DNA from: Pseudomonas uvaldensis
Lineage (GTDB): Bacteria; Pseudomonadota; Gammaproteobacteria; Pseudomonadales; Pseudomonadaceae
Assembly: GCF_021271205.1 (NCBI RefSeq)
Contig: NZ_JAIWKS010000001.1
Location: 719,072 to 783,071 of the forward strand
DNA length: 64,000 nucleotides
Direction of reading: 5' to 3'
This document shows positions 1 to 9,155 of this stretch, piece after piece. How positions within the stretch are numbered: the first letter of the stretch is position 1; the number at the start of each line of letters is the position of its first letter. The translations under genes and the position numbers were made by a program. The notes beneath the pieces are model-generated. The model was given only the letters and a program-made list of their open reading frames with translations, was not told the origin of the DNA and searched no databases.

Positions 1-106
1 GCGTTAGAACGACTATGTCGGATCTGATGGCCCCTCTAGGGACAGCGTGAGAGGGCTCCTCCTAGAGCCCCTCCTCCACAGCTTCCAGCTAAAACCTAAG
101 GTCAAC

Positions 107-337
107 TCACCCCTTGGGTGGATGGGGATCATTGCCGTACGAATCCCGCTCTCTGATCTTGCTATCCCTTCCATGGATCAGCACTTCGCTCTTTTGATTC
201 TGCGCGATCGCCCGCGCCGCATCGGCGGCTTCCTGTTGAGTTCGATGATGAGATGTATCCTTGGAGTTGCCTTCGCCCCGGACTGCCCAGCCATCGTCGC
301 GCTTCACCACATGTTGGTTTTTACCTTTGCCTGCCAT
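107..337 (-). CDS. DUF2188 domain protein
   Basis: A 76-residue basic, hydrophilic protein. It starts MAGKGKNQHVVKRDDGWAV and continues with a 'GEGN' turn, a 'QQEAADAARAIA' helix and an 'EVLIHGRDSKIRERDSYGNDP' type ending. This is the whole-length pattern of DUF2188 proteins, small strand-helix-strand proteins common in pseudomonads whose biochemical role is not established. The ATG at 337 is preceded by GAGG with a six-base gap, which fixes the start. It stands alone, with about 120 bp of AT-rich DNA before the next gene. The family call is fairly secure; no function can be given. Confidence 0.85.
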   Translation of the reverse strand: MAGKGKNQHVVKRDDGWAVRGEGNSKDTSHHRTQQEAADAARAIAQNQKSEVLIHGRDSKIRERDSYGNDPHPPKG

Positions 338-455
338 GAGACACCTCGCTCAATAAGGGGTATCTGAAAAGTTAGCAGTTCGCCCCACAAACACAACATA
401 TAGCACCAAAAAAAACCAAGAGGCACATCATATAGTAGACAAATCCTAAAAACGC

Positions 456-1724
456 TTAGTAGTCGTCATCCACCGGCAGCGCTTCGCTTCTCATGAGCAA
501 CGGATGCGCGCGTTGCACTGCCAGCGGCTTATCCTCCGGCAGCGCCTGATCGTCTGTGGAGTACTTCACCTGCTGAATCCCGTGGTAGACGAGGCTGTCA
601 CTGACATACTCAATGCAGGGCCCCTCGGATGCCTTGGGGCCTCTGATCATATAGCCGTTCTGAATCCTTCCAATCAAAGCGGTGGCAGCGCAGGCAACGT
701 GCGAGAACAAGACGATGTTGCTACCGTCGCTTTCCTGCACCGACTTGAAGATCACACCGTCAATTCGAGGCTTGCAGTGGGTTGCTAGGTATTCAGCGAT
801 GACTTGAGTGGTCAGATAATCTCGCTCTGCTCCAGGAAGCACAGGCACCGTGATTGCGTCATGCAGGTACCTCAGGAAATCTCGACGACCCACCTTCGAA
901 TGGTATTTGGAGTCGAAGAAGCTTGGCATGGGCCCGAGGTCAGCTTTTTCGAAGCGTCCGAAATCCAACACCTTGACCTCCCTGACCAACCTGAACTCGC
1001 CACTGACCACGGTGCCGCCGACCGGGGGGCGGAGCTCGGCGACACAGGTCTTGCGCTCGAAGGCTCCGTAGAAGGCAGGGACACCTGCCGGGTTCATCCT
1101 GCCTTCACCTGCTCGCTCCTTAGGAGGCGCACCGAGATTACGCGCAGGATCAGCTGTGATCTCGGAGACGCTTTCCGAACTCATGCAGGTTCGGGCGCGG
1201 TAGATCGGTGGAGAACCTTTAGGTGTAAGCAATCGCACCACAGCATGCTCATCAGATGAGGCTGAGTACTTGTCCAGATCTTTGAAGATCCAGTCCAGAA
1301 ACGCCTTGGCGCTGTCGTTGAAGAAGCGGATTCCATGCTTCATGCCTTCCTGGAACTCGCACCATTGGTGGCCGATGTCATCCAATCTGAAACGTTGCCG
1401 GGAGTACTGAATATCGTCGCTGTATGACGTCAGGCGCCGGCTCACTGCAGCCACGATCGGCTCGATGTTGTCGCAGCCAAAGATTTCGCTCACCCAGTGC
1501 TCGATGCTCTCGCCTTCTTGGTGGTCAACCCGCCCACCGTTCCAACGCCAAACGTGATCACCTTCTGTGATGTATGTACCAAGGATTTCGGTGACACGAG
1601 AGACGATCTCAGCGAGTGGCGCGCACTTGCGTTTCGAGTCGCAAAGGCTGCACTGAGAGGACGCCCCACTGCGCTGGATCTGCCGTCCTAGAAAAGGGTC
1701 GTGCACGCACTGGTAACACACCAT
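456..1724 (-). CDS. HEPN-associated N-terminal domain / RES domain protein (toxin-like)
   Basis: A protein of about 422 residues. The N terminus carries a zinc-ribbon-like set of cysteines (C3, C6, C25, C28, C34). A helical middle of about 120 residues fits the HEPN/RES N-terminal domain. From about residue 175 a RES domain follows (IYRART, then GRMNPAGVPAFYGAFE and CVAELRP, with the Arg and Glu expected for the family). RES proteins are toxins that break down NAD+, usually held by an Xre/ParS-type antitoxin. Such an antitoxin gene lies divergently 249 bp away, which supports a toxin role. The start at 1724 has GAGG nine bases upstream; an in-frame ATG at 1763 would add 13 residues but lacks a good ribosome site. 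The family call is good; the toxin role is inferred. Confidence 0.8.
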   Translation of the reverse strand: MVCYQCVHDPFLGRQIQRSGASSQCSLCDSKRKCAPLAEIVSRVTEILGTYITEGDHVWRWNGGRVDHQEGESIEHWVSEIFGCDNIEPIVAAVSRRLTSYSDDIQYSRQRFRLDDIGHQWCEFQEGMKHGIRFFNDSAKAFLDWIFKDLDKYSASSDEHAVVRLLTPKGSPPIYRARTCMSSESVSEITADPARNLGAPPKERAGEGRMNPAGVPAFYGAFERKTCVAELRPPVGGTVVSGEFRLVREVKVLDFGRFEKADLGPMPSFFDSKYHSKVGRRDFLRYLHDAITVPVLPGAERDYLTTQVIAEYLATHCKPRIDGVIFKSVQESDGSNIVLFSHVACAATALIGRIQNGYMIRGPKASEGPCIEYVSDSLVYHGIQQVKYSTDDQALPEDKPLAVQRAHPLLMRSEALPVDDDY

Positions 1725-1972
1725 CGTGATAGCCTCGCCGTCCTTCACATTTTCCTTTCGCATGGTGCTGGCAGTACCTGAGCCTGTTCATCAAGAGGGG
1801 CATGATGGCTGAAGCGCCGCGATTGGAATACCATCCAAAACGGCTCAAGGCCCAAATTGCTCTGAAGTGACCGTTGCCCTCCACATCGGACAGGGTGCCC
1901 TCTAATGCGCTGTCAGATACCCGATCTGGGCGCTTCCATACTCCAGACATCGAGCCCACTCAAGGAATCGAC

Positions 1973-2329
1973 ATGCTGATCGAGTTCGACCTGAACCATA
2001 ATGACGCGCAGGCGCTGTTGCACCATTGCAAAGAGCACCAGCCAAGCTCTGGTGATTTCCGAGAAAATGCTCGCCTGAGAGAGGCCTTGGAAGTGCTCGC
2101 AGAAGCCATCAATGACGCGATGAGTCCAAGGGAGGAAAGCCCGGAGTCGTCGGAATCGATTGACCCACGGTTGCTTGATGCAGCGATGGCAATCTTCGGC
2201 GACAAGAAAAGTGCGGTGGACTGGCTATCGAAACCCTTACTAGCGTTAGGAGCGAAACGCCCGAGGGATGCCCACATCGACGACGCCTTGACGCTTCTCG
2301 CGCGCATTGAGCATGGGTTCGGTGCCTGA
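1973..2329 (+). CDS. Xre/MbcA/ParS-type antitoxin, DUF2384-like
   Basis: A protein of about 118 residues. The last 50 residues (LLDAAMAIFGDKKSAVDWL, then LLALGAKRP and DDALTLLARIEHG) match the Xre/MbcA/ParS toxin-binding domain. This domain binds RES-type toxins and often ends with the 'ALxLLxRIEHG' helix seen here. The N-terminal half has no recognisable helix-turn-helix. The ATG at 1973 follows AAGGA with a seven-base gap; the open frame runs further upstream, but without a ribosome site. The divergent neighbour encodes a RES-domain protein, so the pair is probably a toxin-antitoxin unit in an unusual head-to-head order (RES and Xre genes are normally co-directional). Confidence 0.75.
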   Translation: MLIEFDLNHNDAQALLHHCKEHQPSSGDFRENARLREALEVLAEAINDAMSPREESPESSESIDPRLLDAAMAIFGDKKSAVDWLSKPLLALGAKRPRDAHIDDALTLLARIEHGFGA

Positions 2330-2393
2330 AAGCATTGCGAGGTCTGCAGATCACCCCGCAGGCGGATTAAGTGATTCAGGGAGGTTGCACAGG

Positions 2394-3296
2394 ATGGCCA
2401 AGAAGCCGAAGTTCTACGCTGTTGTCCACGGACGGAAACTCGGGATTTTCAATAGCTGGGAAGGTGGGGCTCGCTTGTCCATTGACCGCTTTCCGGAAGC
2501 GAAACACCAGTCGTTCGCAACGCTTGAGCTCGCTGAGGAGTGGTACCGCCAGAACACCCCCACGCCAGGCTCGAACCACTCACCGGTTCTTCACTTCAGC
2601 ACGCAAACGTCCGCGCAACTGCCGACCGTCATTCCACAACAGCCTCAACAGCCGCCCCTGGACGGCGTGGTTGCCAAGGACTATGTCGTCTATCTGATCA
2701 TTGATCCCGTAACGGAGGAGCCGTTCTACGTGGGGCAGACAGGCGACTTCGAAGGCCGGCAGCGAGGCCATCTTGGGAAAGCCAACCACGACTGCAAACG
2801 CGCGGCAGCCAAGATCGCCCAGATACTCGATGCCGGGATGACCCCAGCATTCAAAGTCGTGGAAACCTGCGAATCTGAAGAGGCCTCATTGGAGGCCGAG
2901 ACACGCTGGATCGAGCACTGTACCGCCAGGGGTATCACGGTTTGGAACCGCACGAGGGAGCATCGACAAATCCAGGCATTACACATGAAGCCCAGAATCG
3001 AGTTTGATCGAATTATCGGGGACGGCCCCTTCACCCTCGGCCCCTATCCATACGACTCCAGGTTTGAGCTGAAGAGCAAGCTCAATGCCTTCCTGGCCAA
3101 GTCTACCCATGGTGCGATGCAGCTGGGCATGGCCACCGAGAAGCTCAGGTTGATCTGGAGACTCACCCGCCAGGCAGGGGAAGTGAGCGAATTTCGCATC
3201 GTTAAGAACGCATCCAAGCATCAGCTCGAAGCAGTCCTCGTGTCCGGATCAACCGTGAACTTTGACTACGGCGCCGCGATCGACCGCCTCCCCTGA
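2394..3296 (+). CDS. RNase H1 N-terminal domain + GIY-YIG nuclease fusion
   Basis: A 300-residue protein. Residues 5-51 (KFYAVVHGRKLGIFNSWE and SFATLELAEEWY) match the small RNase H1 N-terminal (caulimovirus viroplasmin-like) domain, which binds RNA/DNA hybrids. After a proline/glutamine-rich linker (about 75-90), residues 96-185 look like a GIY-YIG endonuclease: VVYL at 98, FYVGQT at 111, then arginines in GRQRGH and a Glu in a later helix. The last 100 residues are unassigned. The ATG at 2394 has GGGAGG upstream, and the gene starts 64 bp after the antitoxin stop. The combination suggests a nuclease aimed at hybrid or structured nucleic acid, but no substrate can be named. Confidence 0.75.
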   Translation: MAKKPKFYAVVHGRKLGIFNSWEGGARLSIDRFPEAKHQSFATLELAEEWYRQNTPTPGSNHSPVLHFSTQTSAQLPTVIPQQPQQPPLDGVVAKDYVVYLIIDPVTEEPFYVGQTGDFEGRQRGHLGKANHDCKRAAAKIAQILDAGMTPAFKVVETCESEEASLEAETRWIEHCTARGITVWNRTREHRQIQALHMKPRIEFDRIIGDGPFTLGPYPYDSRFELKSKLNAFLAKSTHGAMQLGMATEKLRLIWRLTRQAGEVSEFRIVKNASKHQLEAVLVSGSTVNFDYGAAIDRLP

Positions 3297-3371
3297 CCTG
3301 CTGCAACCAGGTGACTAGAGCCCCCTCCAGCACCTTATCCGAGCGCGTAGAAGAAGCGCACCTGATGCACC

Positions 3372-4163
3372 TCAGTCACCTTCTCTAAAGACCGGATTAT
3401 CCAAGCCTAGGAAATCCGCCATCCAAGTTCGCTCCTCGTCACTGGGCTCGTAAGAATAAGCAGTCTTACCCTCGACTTGTTCAGGCAGTTCACGCCAATA
3501 TCTTGGTTCAGCCACACTATCCAAAAATACTAGCTCGCAGGATACATAGCACATCCATATCCCTCCAGTCAGGAACTGAATATTTAACTGCAACGATTCC
3601 TCAGTGCCAGTGTATTCACGAATGGGTGTGAACTGCTTATGCAAAGTTCCAATATGCGTAAACTCCCGACTCAGCAAGCCGTAGATGTGGCCGAATGGAG
3701 GGAAGACGCGTTTGGCACTGGAAACGGCGCGCGGAGACTCAAATTTGTGCTCTTGGTACTTTTGAAAGTCTTCCGGAAATTGCATGAGATGCAGGGCTAC
3801 GGCCATGGTTTCAATGGCTGAGCGCACGACCGGCCCAGGCTGCAAAACGAAGCCACCTCGAAGCATGTAGGCCGCGCCAACCATGGAGTTCAGCGCATTG
3901 GAGAGGAGCTCTGCACATGCCATGCGAAGCTTATCTTCATTGCGTTCGGCCCTAAACATCCCCGAAGCCCAGATAGCGGAGCAATGGGCAAAAAGTGCAC
4001 TCATTTTTTCAAGGTCAGCACTATGTAGCGCATCAAAACCTTTAGCAATTCTATCAGCATCGCGAGTTATCTGATTAATGAGCATTGACCTACGAAACTC
4101 GTATATCTTCTCGTTAGCTGGATTAAAAACCACTGCACAAGTATCAGGATGCTGTTCCCACAT
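3372..4163 (-). CDS. Hypothetical alpha-helical protein
   Basis: A 263-residue protein that I do not recognise securely. It is mostly helical, with two long amphipathic segments around 50-130. A stretch near 110-130 (PGPVVRSAIETMAVALHLM) is reminiscent of DUF5677/HEPN-like proteins, in which an Arg and a Glu sit on one helix. There is no signal peptide and no clear transmembrane segment. The ATG at 4163 is clear. It is convergent with the GIY-YIG gene, 75 bp away. Its place among defence-type genes makes an abortive-infection role possible, but that is only a guess from context. Confidence 0.65.
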   Translation of the reverse strand: MWEQHPDTCAVVFNPANEKIYEFRRSMLINQITRDADRIAKGFDALHSADLEKMSALFAHCSAIWASGMFRAERNEDKLRMACAELLSNALNSMVGAAYMLRGGFVLQPGPVVRSAIETMAVALHLMQFPEDFQKYQEHKFESPRAVSSAKRVFPPFGHIYGLLSREFTHIGTLHKQFTPIREYTGTEESLQLNIQFLTGGIWMCYVSCELVFLDSVAEPRYWRELPEQVEGKTAYSYEPSDEERTWMADFLGLDNPVFREGD

Positions 4164-4610
4164 AGATAATTCCTTGTTTGTTAAGAGTCTTCAACCTGCG
4201 ACGCTGATACCTTTAATCCGCCACCCCATGTAAGCGAACCGGCTCAGGCAATAGGGTGCTGAAGCCAATAAGAATATAATTCCGCGATCAATATCAGCAG
4301 TACCCGTCCTGTGAAGCATAGCTAGCAACCCAAGACAGTTTTCCCGTTGCCCCCTGTACGATGACTTCCATCAGGGCAGCCGAAAAAATCCCCCTCATGG
4401 TCAAGCCTGGCATGCTGGCAAGCCTGTCCAGCTGGCAAATCTCTGAGTATTGATCAGCACCAGAAGCGATGCTACCGTACCGACCACGGTCTTCCTGGAT
4501 CGAGCGGTCGGCATGCAAAGCCTTTGCGCCTCAGGTGTTTCTCCCCTTCTTTCGCACGCACTTCGACAATTGTCAGCGGGCAGCCGACACCGTGACATTG
4601 GAGAATTGCC
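4164..4610. other. Intergenic, no gene recognised
   Basis: About 450 bp with short overlapping frames on both strands, none with a ribosome site or a recognisable product. It presumably holds the promoters of the flanking divergent genes. Confidence 0.5.
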
Positions 4611-5678
4611 ATGCGCGTTGCGGTCTATCCCGAAGATCTGCTCCCCCAAGCCGCCTTCAAAAAACTCGCCAAAATCATCCAGAAACGATGGCCAGGCCAA
4701 TCACCCGTCCAGCTCTCTTTTGCCCGAGAGACCCTGTCCAAGGGACTAGGGTACGCCAATTACGACGATCTCATGAAAGAGTCCGTCATCTGGCCTCGGG
4801 ATGCAGAAACGCCTGCCCTGAGTGCTACGCACACCCAGCTCGCGGCTGAAATTTCTTCGGTATTGGCCTTGGCCAACGACACCTCAGTACCGCGCAGTGT
4901 GCTTGACCCTTTTGTCGAGACGCTCCCGTTGAAAACGCTTAGCACGTTCAAGGGGGCTTCCTCACGAGGCGTGGAGGTGACCAAGATCCCAATGCCTGAT
5001 TTAGACCAGACTGAAATCTGTCCTGTGAACACCACCGCCCCAGAGTCAGAAGTCCCGCGCTACACGTGTCGACCTATAACGCACAAGCCATCGAAGCTCC
5101 AGGCCATTTCGTTAGGACTGGATGTCTTCACTCACAGTGATGCGATCAAGCGGATCGTCGAAAACTCAGGAAGCCTTCGCGACCGGAGCCTTTTTGCATT
5201 GCTGGAGGCAGGGCTTCGGGGGCACGTCATCCTTGGTGCCAAGGTTTCCCAGGTTGTCAGCTTGGAAACCCAAATGCCTTCGAGCAAAGAGATATCCATT
5301 GAGATCACAAAAGCGAAACCACCACTACTTCTTGCGAACACAGCAGTAATCGAGAAGTACATCAGGGAGGAAAATCTCTCTGCCGATGACTATCTCTTCC
5401 CGAATGATGACCGGAAGCAACCCATGTCGACATCGCAACTGCTTCGGATTTTTCAGGCGTGGGAACGAGAAGCTCAACTCCCCCGCTCAACACTCACGCC
5501 GAGCACCTTGAGACGGGCAGCTATGGCACAGCTTGCAGCGTCCCCCCCACCGCAACAGCTTGGCGAGCGAATCGCCGATCAGCTGGGTCACTCCTCCAGT
5601 TCCATGGCCGAACACTACGTTTCACTCACTACGACAGGCGCTAATGCGGCCTGGAAAACCAAGAAGCGTCGTACCTAA
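4611..5678 (+). CDS. Degenerate tyrosine recombinase-like protein
   Basis: A 355-residue protein. Residues 1-60 form a small domain (LLPQAAFKKLAKIIQKRW and GYANYDDLM) of a type seen at the front of plasmid and island proteins in Pseudomonas. The C-terminal 180 residues follow the layout of a phage-type integrase: an Arg in the GLRGHVI stretch near 200, TPSTLRRAAM near 298, and LGHSSSSMAEHYV near 325 with the nucleophile-type Tyr. The HxxR box reads P-S-T-L-R-R, so the usual His is replaced. It is therefore either a divergent enzyme or one that has lost activity. The start ATG follows GGAGAATTGCC. A strong hairpin lies 57 bp after the stop. Confidence 0.7.
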   Translation: MRVAVYPEDLLPQAAFKKLAKIIQKRWPGQSPVQLSFARETLSKGLGYANYDDLMKESVIWPRDAETPALSATHTQLAAEISSVLALANDTSVPRSVLDPFVETLPLKTLSTFKGASSRGVEVTKIPMPDLDQTEICPVNTTAPESEVPRYTCRPITHKPSKLQAISLGLDVFTHSDAIKRIVENSGSLRDRSLFALLEAGLRGHVILGAKVSQVVSLETQMPSSKEISIEITKAKPPLLLANTAVIEKYIREENLSADDYLFPNDDRKQPMSTSQLLRIFQAWEREAQLPRSTLTPSTLRRAAMAQLAASPPPQQLGERIADQLGHSSSSMAEHYVSLTTTGANAAWKTKKRRT

Positions 5679-5735
5679 ATAAGGCGGGCTACGTGCGACG
5701 GTAGGTAACCAGGCCCCCGTGGCCTTCTACCCAGG

Positions 5736-5768
5736 CCGTCTCTACCTTAACTCGCAAGGTAGAGACGG
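5736..5768. terminator. 13-bp perfect inverted repeat after the recombinase gene
   Basis: CCGTCTCTACCTT and its exact complement are separated by a seven-base loop. It lies between the recombinase stop (5678) and the end of the convergent FRG gene (5853). No T-run follows on either strand, so a bidirectional terminator without the usual U-tract is likely, but not certain. Confidence 0.5.
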
Positions 5769-5852
5769 TGCCGTGCCGATATAGCGATCAAAGGTGAATC
5801 ACACCGTCTTGAGTTACCTTATATTCCTGACCGAGCTTACGGTGGCGAGTAG

Positions 5853-7151
5853 TCACTCACTGGCTTGAAAGGCAAACTTCTGAGCAATGTACTTCGCCGA
5901 GCTCTCTATATAGGGAAACACGGTACTTTCATTTATATTCAACCGATCTAGCTCTTTCAAAATACTTCTCTTGTTCGTTACCGCTATGCGGTGAAGCGTG
6001 ATATCAGAAGTACCTTCCTCATCCAGCACCGCTTCATCACCGAACAGAAGGAAAGCTCCCGACTGAAATGAGATTCTGCTATTGGTGTGTTTTCCTTTGA
6101 CGCACAACACGGAGCGAAGATGCCCAGGTTCTAAGCGGGGTTCAAAGAATGGCTTTTCTTCCTTGATAAAATGAAGCAACTGCTTCAATGCCCGCTGATC
6201 GTTAAAACCATCTACATCTTCAGAATCGAATGTGATTGAGTCCCTTACGCCTTTCGACAAACGAGACAGGTTAGCAATACAGCTAGCCGTATCAGAATCG
6301 AAGTATTTTATATAACCAGGATCCATGGAGAGCACGACGACCTCTCCAGCATCATCTAAGTGGCTCTTACAGCAGAAGTACAACCCGATCAATGGGTTAG
6401 ATGTGATATCGAGTAATCGTGTCGGCAGCGAATAATGCTGCATCCGAACCAAGCGATCCAAGGTATAGATATCGCCACTGAAATCCAGGGAGTTGGAAAC
6501 CAGAAGTTCCCGATACATCCTATCTTCAGCATCTCGGTATACGAAGTTACCATCTTGATCCCTGCGAAAAATCGAGGGCTCCAATCGATACTTTTTGCTG
6601 TTCGAGTGCCCTCGATAAAAAACCTCGCGACGGCCATGATTTAGTCGAAAAACGTGTTCAATAAAGGCACCGACGCTGTCAGCTTGAGTTTCTGGTGGCG
6701 AGGTGGCAGGAAGATCTTCCTTGGTGACTTTCGAGCCAACCGTCCCTTCCGGCAAAAGACCTGCGTGATGAAGAATGGCAAAAAGGTCTTCGTCCTTGAC
6801 TGCCCAGTGCGTGCGATTGATCTCCCAATCGCGAATATCAAGAGCGGCTTGAAGAGGTCTGATCTGCTCAAACTCAATGGGTGCAATTTGATCATCCATG
6901 ATCGGTCGAGCAAACAAAACTCTACCGTTGCTACGAAGCTTTACCTCAAGCTTCCCCACTCTCATGGCATGATGCGTGCCCTCGTAAGCAAACAGGCAAG
7001 GGAGCTCCATCAGTGCTTTAAGCTGTGGCTCTTTGAGCTCTTTGAAACTTGCAGCAATATCATCGTTCGTGTACTCCAGAAAGCGGCTCTTATCATACTC
7101 ATAGCCGCTGTCCCATGCCCCCTCACGAGACGTCACTAGGAAATTATACAT
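5853..7151 (-). CDS. FRG domain-containing protein
   Basis: A 432-residue protein. The central part contains the FRG signature: VFYRGHSNSKKYRLEPSIFR, a helix with YRELLVSNS, then RMQHYSLPTRLLDITSNPL and IGLYFCC. FRG domains are named for the conserved F/Y-R-G motif and occur in many defence-island proteins; their chemistry is not settled. The first 150 residues form a separate domain (IRDWEINRTHWAVKDEDL) without a known match. It lies 119 bp downstream of, and in the same direction as, the broken AAA ATPase gene, so the two may once have been one operon. The gene appears intact. Confidence 0.8.
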   Translation of the reverse strand: MYNFLVTSREGAWDSGYEYDKSRFLEYTNDDIAASFKELKEPQLKALMELPCLFAYEGTHHAMRVGKLEVKLRSNGRVLFARPIMDDQIAPIEFEQIRPLQAALDIRDWEINRTHWAVKDEDLFAILHHAGLLPEGTVGSKVTKEDLPATSPPETQADSVGAFIEHVFRLNHGRREVFYRGHSNSKKYRLEPSIFRRDQDGNFVYRDAEDRMYRELLVSNSLDFSGDIYTLDRLVRMQHYSLPTRLLDITSNPLIGLYFCCKSHLDDAGEVVVLSMDPGYIKYFDSDTASCIANLSRLSKGVRDSITFDSEDVDGFNDQRALKQLLHFIKEEKPFFEPRLEPGHLRSVLCVKGKHTNSRISFQSGAFLLFGDEAVLDEEGTSDITLHRIAVTNKRSILKELDRLNINESTVFPYIESSAKYIAQKFAFQASE

Positions 7152-7270
7152 AACCCTTACCCCCTCCTTCCTTGGTTAATGCCAATATAACAGGCTACGG
7201 AATAAACCTGCTTGCAATTGCCAAAACTGAGCCTCCACTATTACGACCGGAATTCACATCACCAGCCGAT

Positions 7271-8918
7271 TCAAGCATGCTCCCCCATCATCTTTTCATA
7301 GTGCTCTTCAAAACCAGTCCTAACAAAAACCTCCCTGAATCGATCCACGTAATGCGATGGCACAATTTCACCAAAATCAGTCAAATTGACTGCGTCGGAA
7401 TGAGACTCGCGGTTCACGTATCGATAGAGGGCTTTGAATTCTGCATCCTCGTCAGACAGTGCCATAAGTGCTGCCTGGAGCTCATCCTGCCGATGTACGA
7501 AGGTGAAGTAGTACTCTAGAATATTTCGCATCATGTTAGGAATAACGCTAGAAGAAGTGCGACCTGCTTGAGCATCTTTGATGGCCTGCCAGAATGATTG
7601 ATAGTCATTCTGTACGTCACTGGCCTTCATCGGTGTGATCATGCTGTGGGCTGCCTTGGTGATCCGGAACAACGAGTATTCGTCGGACTTCCTGAGGTGC
7701 TTGAGCATTTCATGAAAGAAGAACAAATTGTGCGTCAGGATAAATACTTGCTTGAAGCGTTCCTTGGGGCTCAGCACTCGTCTATGGATCATTGTGGCGA
7801 TGTCGTAAATATAGTTGTGAGAGAGGCTTGAGATAGGATCGTCAATGACAATGATACGCTCACTTTTGAGCTTGCCACCTTTTTCGTCGAGCTCGCCATT
7901 ACAGACTTCAAGGAAGTACAGGAATGAGATCAGGGTTTTCTCTCCCTCGCTGAGCGTCTTGAATACCCCAGCCTGCTGATCAGGCCGCTGCAGACGGTAG
8001 CGCGGCAACTCCCCCTCCTCCCTGACCACCACAAAGCCGTTCAGGCCCAATGCGGTAAGCGAGGAGTTAATGCTGTCAATGGATTGATCAATATTCGTGA
8101 TCTTGGCTTTACTCTCGGCGATGACGTCGTGGTGAGCTTGTGATTTGAGACGGATCTCATCCGCCAGCTTACGTTTCGCTTCCTTCTTGACCCCAAGCTC
8201 CTCGTGCACCTTCCTGGCCGATGCGATAGCAGCATCGCAACTGGATCTAAAGCAGATCCAGAAGCGTGTCTTGATTTTTTCCAAGTGGTTTTTCTTGTCT
8301 TTCACCTTGAGATTGAAAGCATCGATTTTCCTTTGACCTTCCGCAATCAAGTCGGTGAGATCATCCATGATCAACCCGGTAGGCTCCAGTGCCACGACCA
8401 TTGAAGGACTGGCCACTTTGGCATCCAGCTTTTGCGTATTCTGCGAAAGCAGAGTATCGAGTTTCGCAATCAACAGTTGATACTCAGACGCGTCGTATTC
8501 GGGACGCTTGAACTGGGTTCTCAAGCGAGTGACGCCGCCTTCGTACCGCGTTTTGAGGGCTTTCAATTGGGTGATGCGCTGTTCATACGTCTTGTCGAAC
8601 ACCTTCTGGATTTCTTCGTAAAATCCAGAAGGTAGAGTTTGCTGACAAAAGGGGCACTCCTCCCGCTGCGGGTATTGCAACCCTCGCTTGACCCAATCGG
8701 AGTTCCCCAGGTCGGTGATCAAGGCGGAAAGATAGGAGTCGCCGGAGCCGGCAATGGCCTCCGACAGCAGCGGGCTGGTTTCCACATCCGCTTCCGCAAA
8801 CCGGATTGTGGGTATACCAGGCAGCTCAGCATCACTGGCGTAAGCGTCCGGCAGACACACCTTGACCACACCATTCTCCCCCGTGCTCCTCAAAACCACG
8901 CTCATTTGCAAGGCTTTA
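7271..8918 (-). pseudogene. AAA family ATPase (AAA_13/RloC-like), C-terminal fragment
   Basis: This is the C-terminal ~548 residues of a large SMC-like ATPase. It contains a zinc-hook-like CPFCQQTLP, a long coiled coil (about 100-280), the signature LSEGEKTLISFLYFL, Walker B ERIIVIDDPISSLSH, and a His-switch segment FILTHNLFFFHEM. The missing N-terminal part with Walker A lies at 13055-13641 on the same strand. The two pieces are separated by an IS66-type insertion. Joining base 13055 directly to 8918 keeps the frame (GA + T gives Asp, then Lys-Ala-Leu-Gln-Met). A TTG at 8911 or an ATG at 8905 could restart translation, but without Walker A the product would be inactive. Confidence 0.8.
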
Positions 8919-9155
8919 GTAAGCGCTTGGTTAAGTCACCGTGGTTCGGAATTCGCGCTTAGAAAACTCAATAGATAGTGAAGTGGGACGCCTCAGACCT
9001 CGGCAGATGGTGCGGATAAGATAAAGATTCGGTCGTCTTGGATTACCAGACCCATTCTCCGCGCCTTAGCTTCGGTTATCAGCGCCCATTATCAGACTGA
9101 GGAGCTTTTTAGCAGGTCAACTCCGAGCGCGAGAACGTTCGTTCAGCTACTGCCC

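Noticed and set aside
804..1259. 151-codon plus-strand frame
   Set aside because: It lies entirely antisense to the RES gene, whose motifs are clear; it is a shadow frame.
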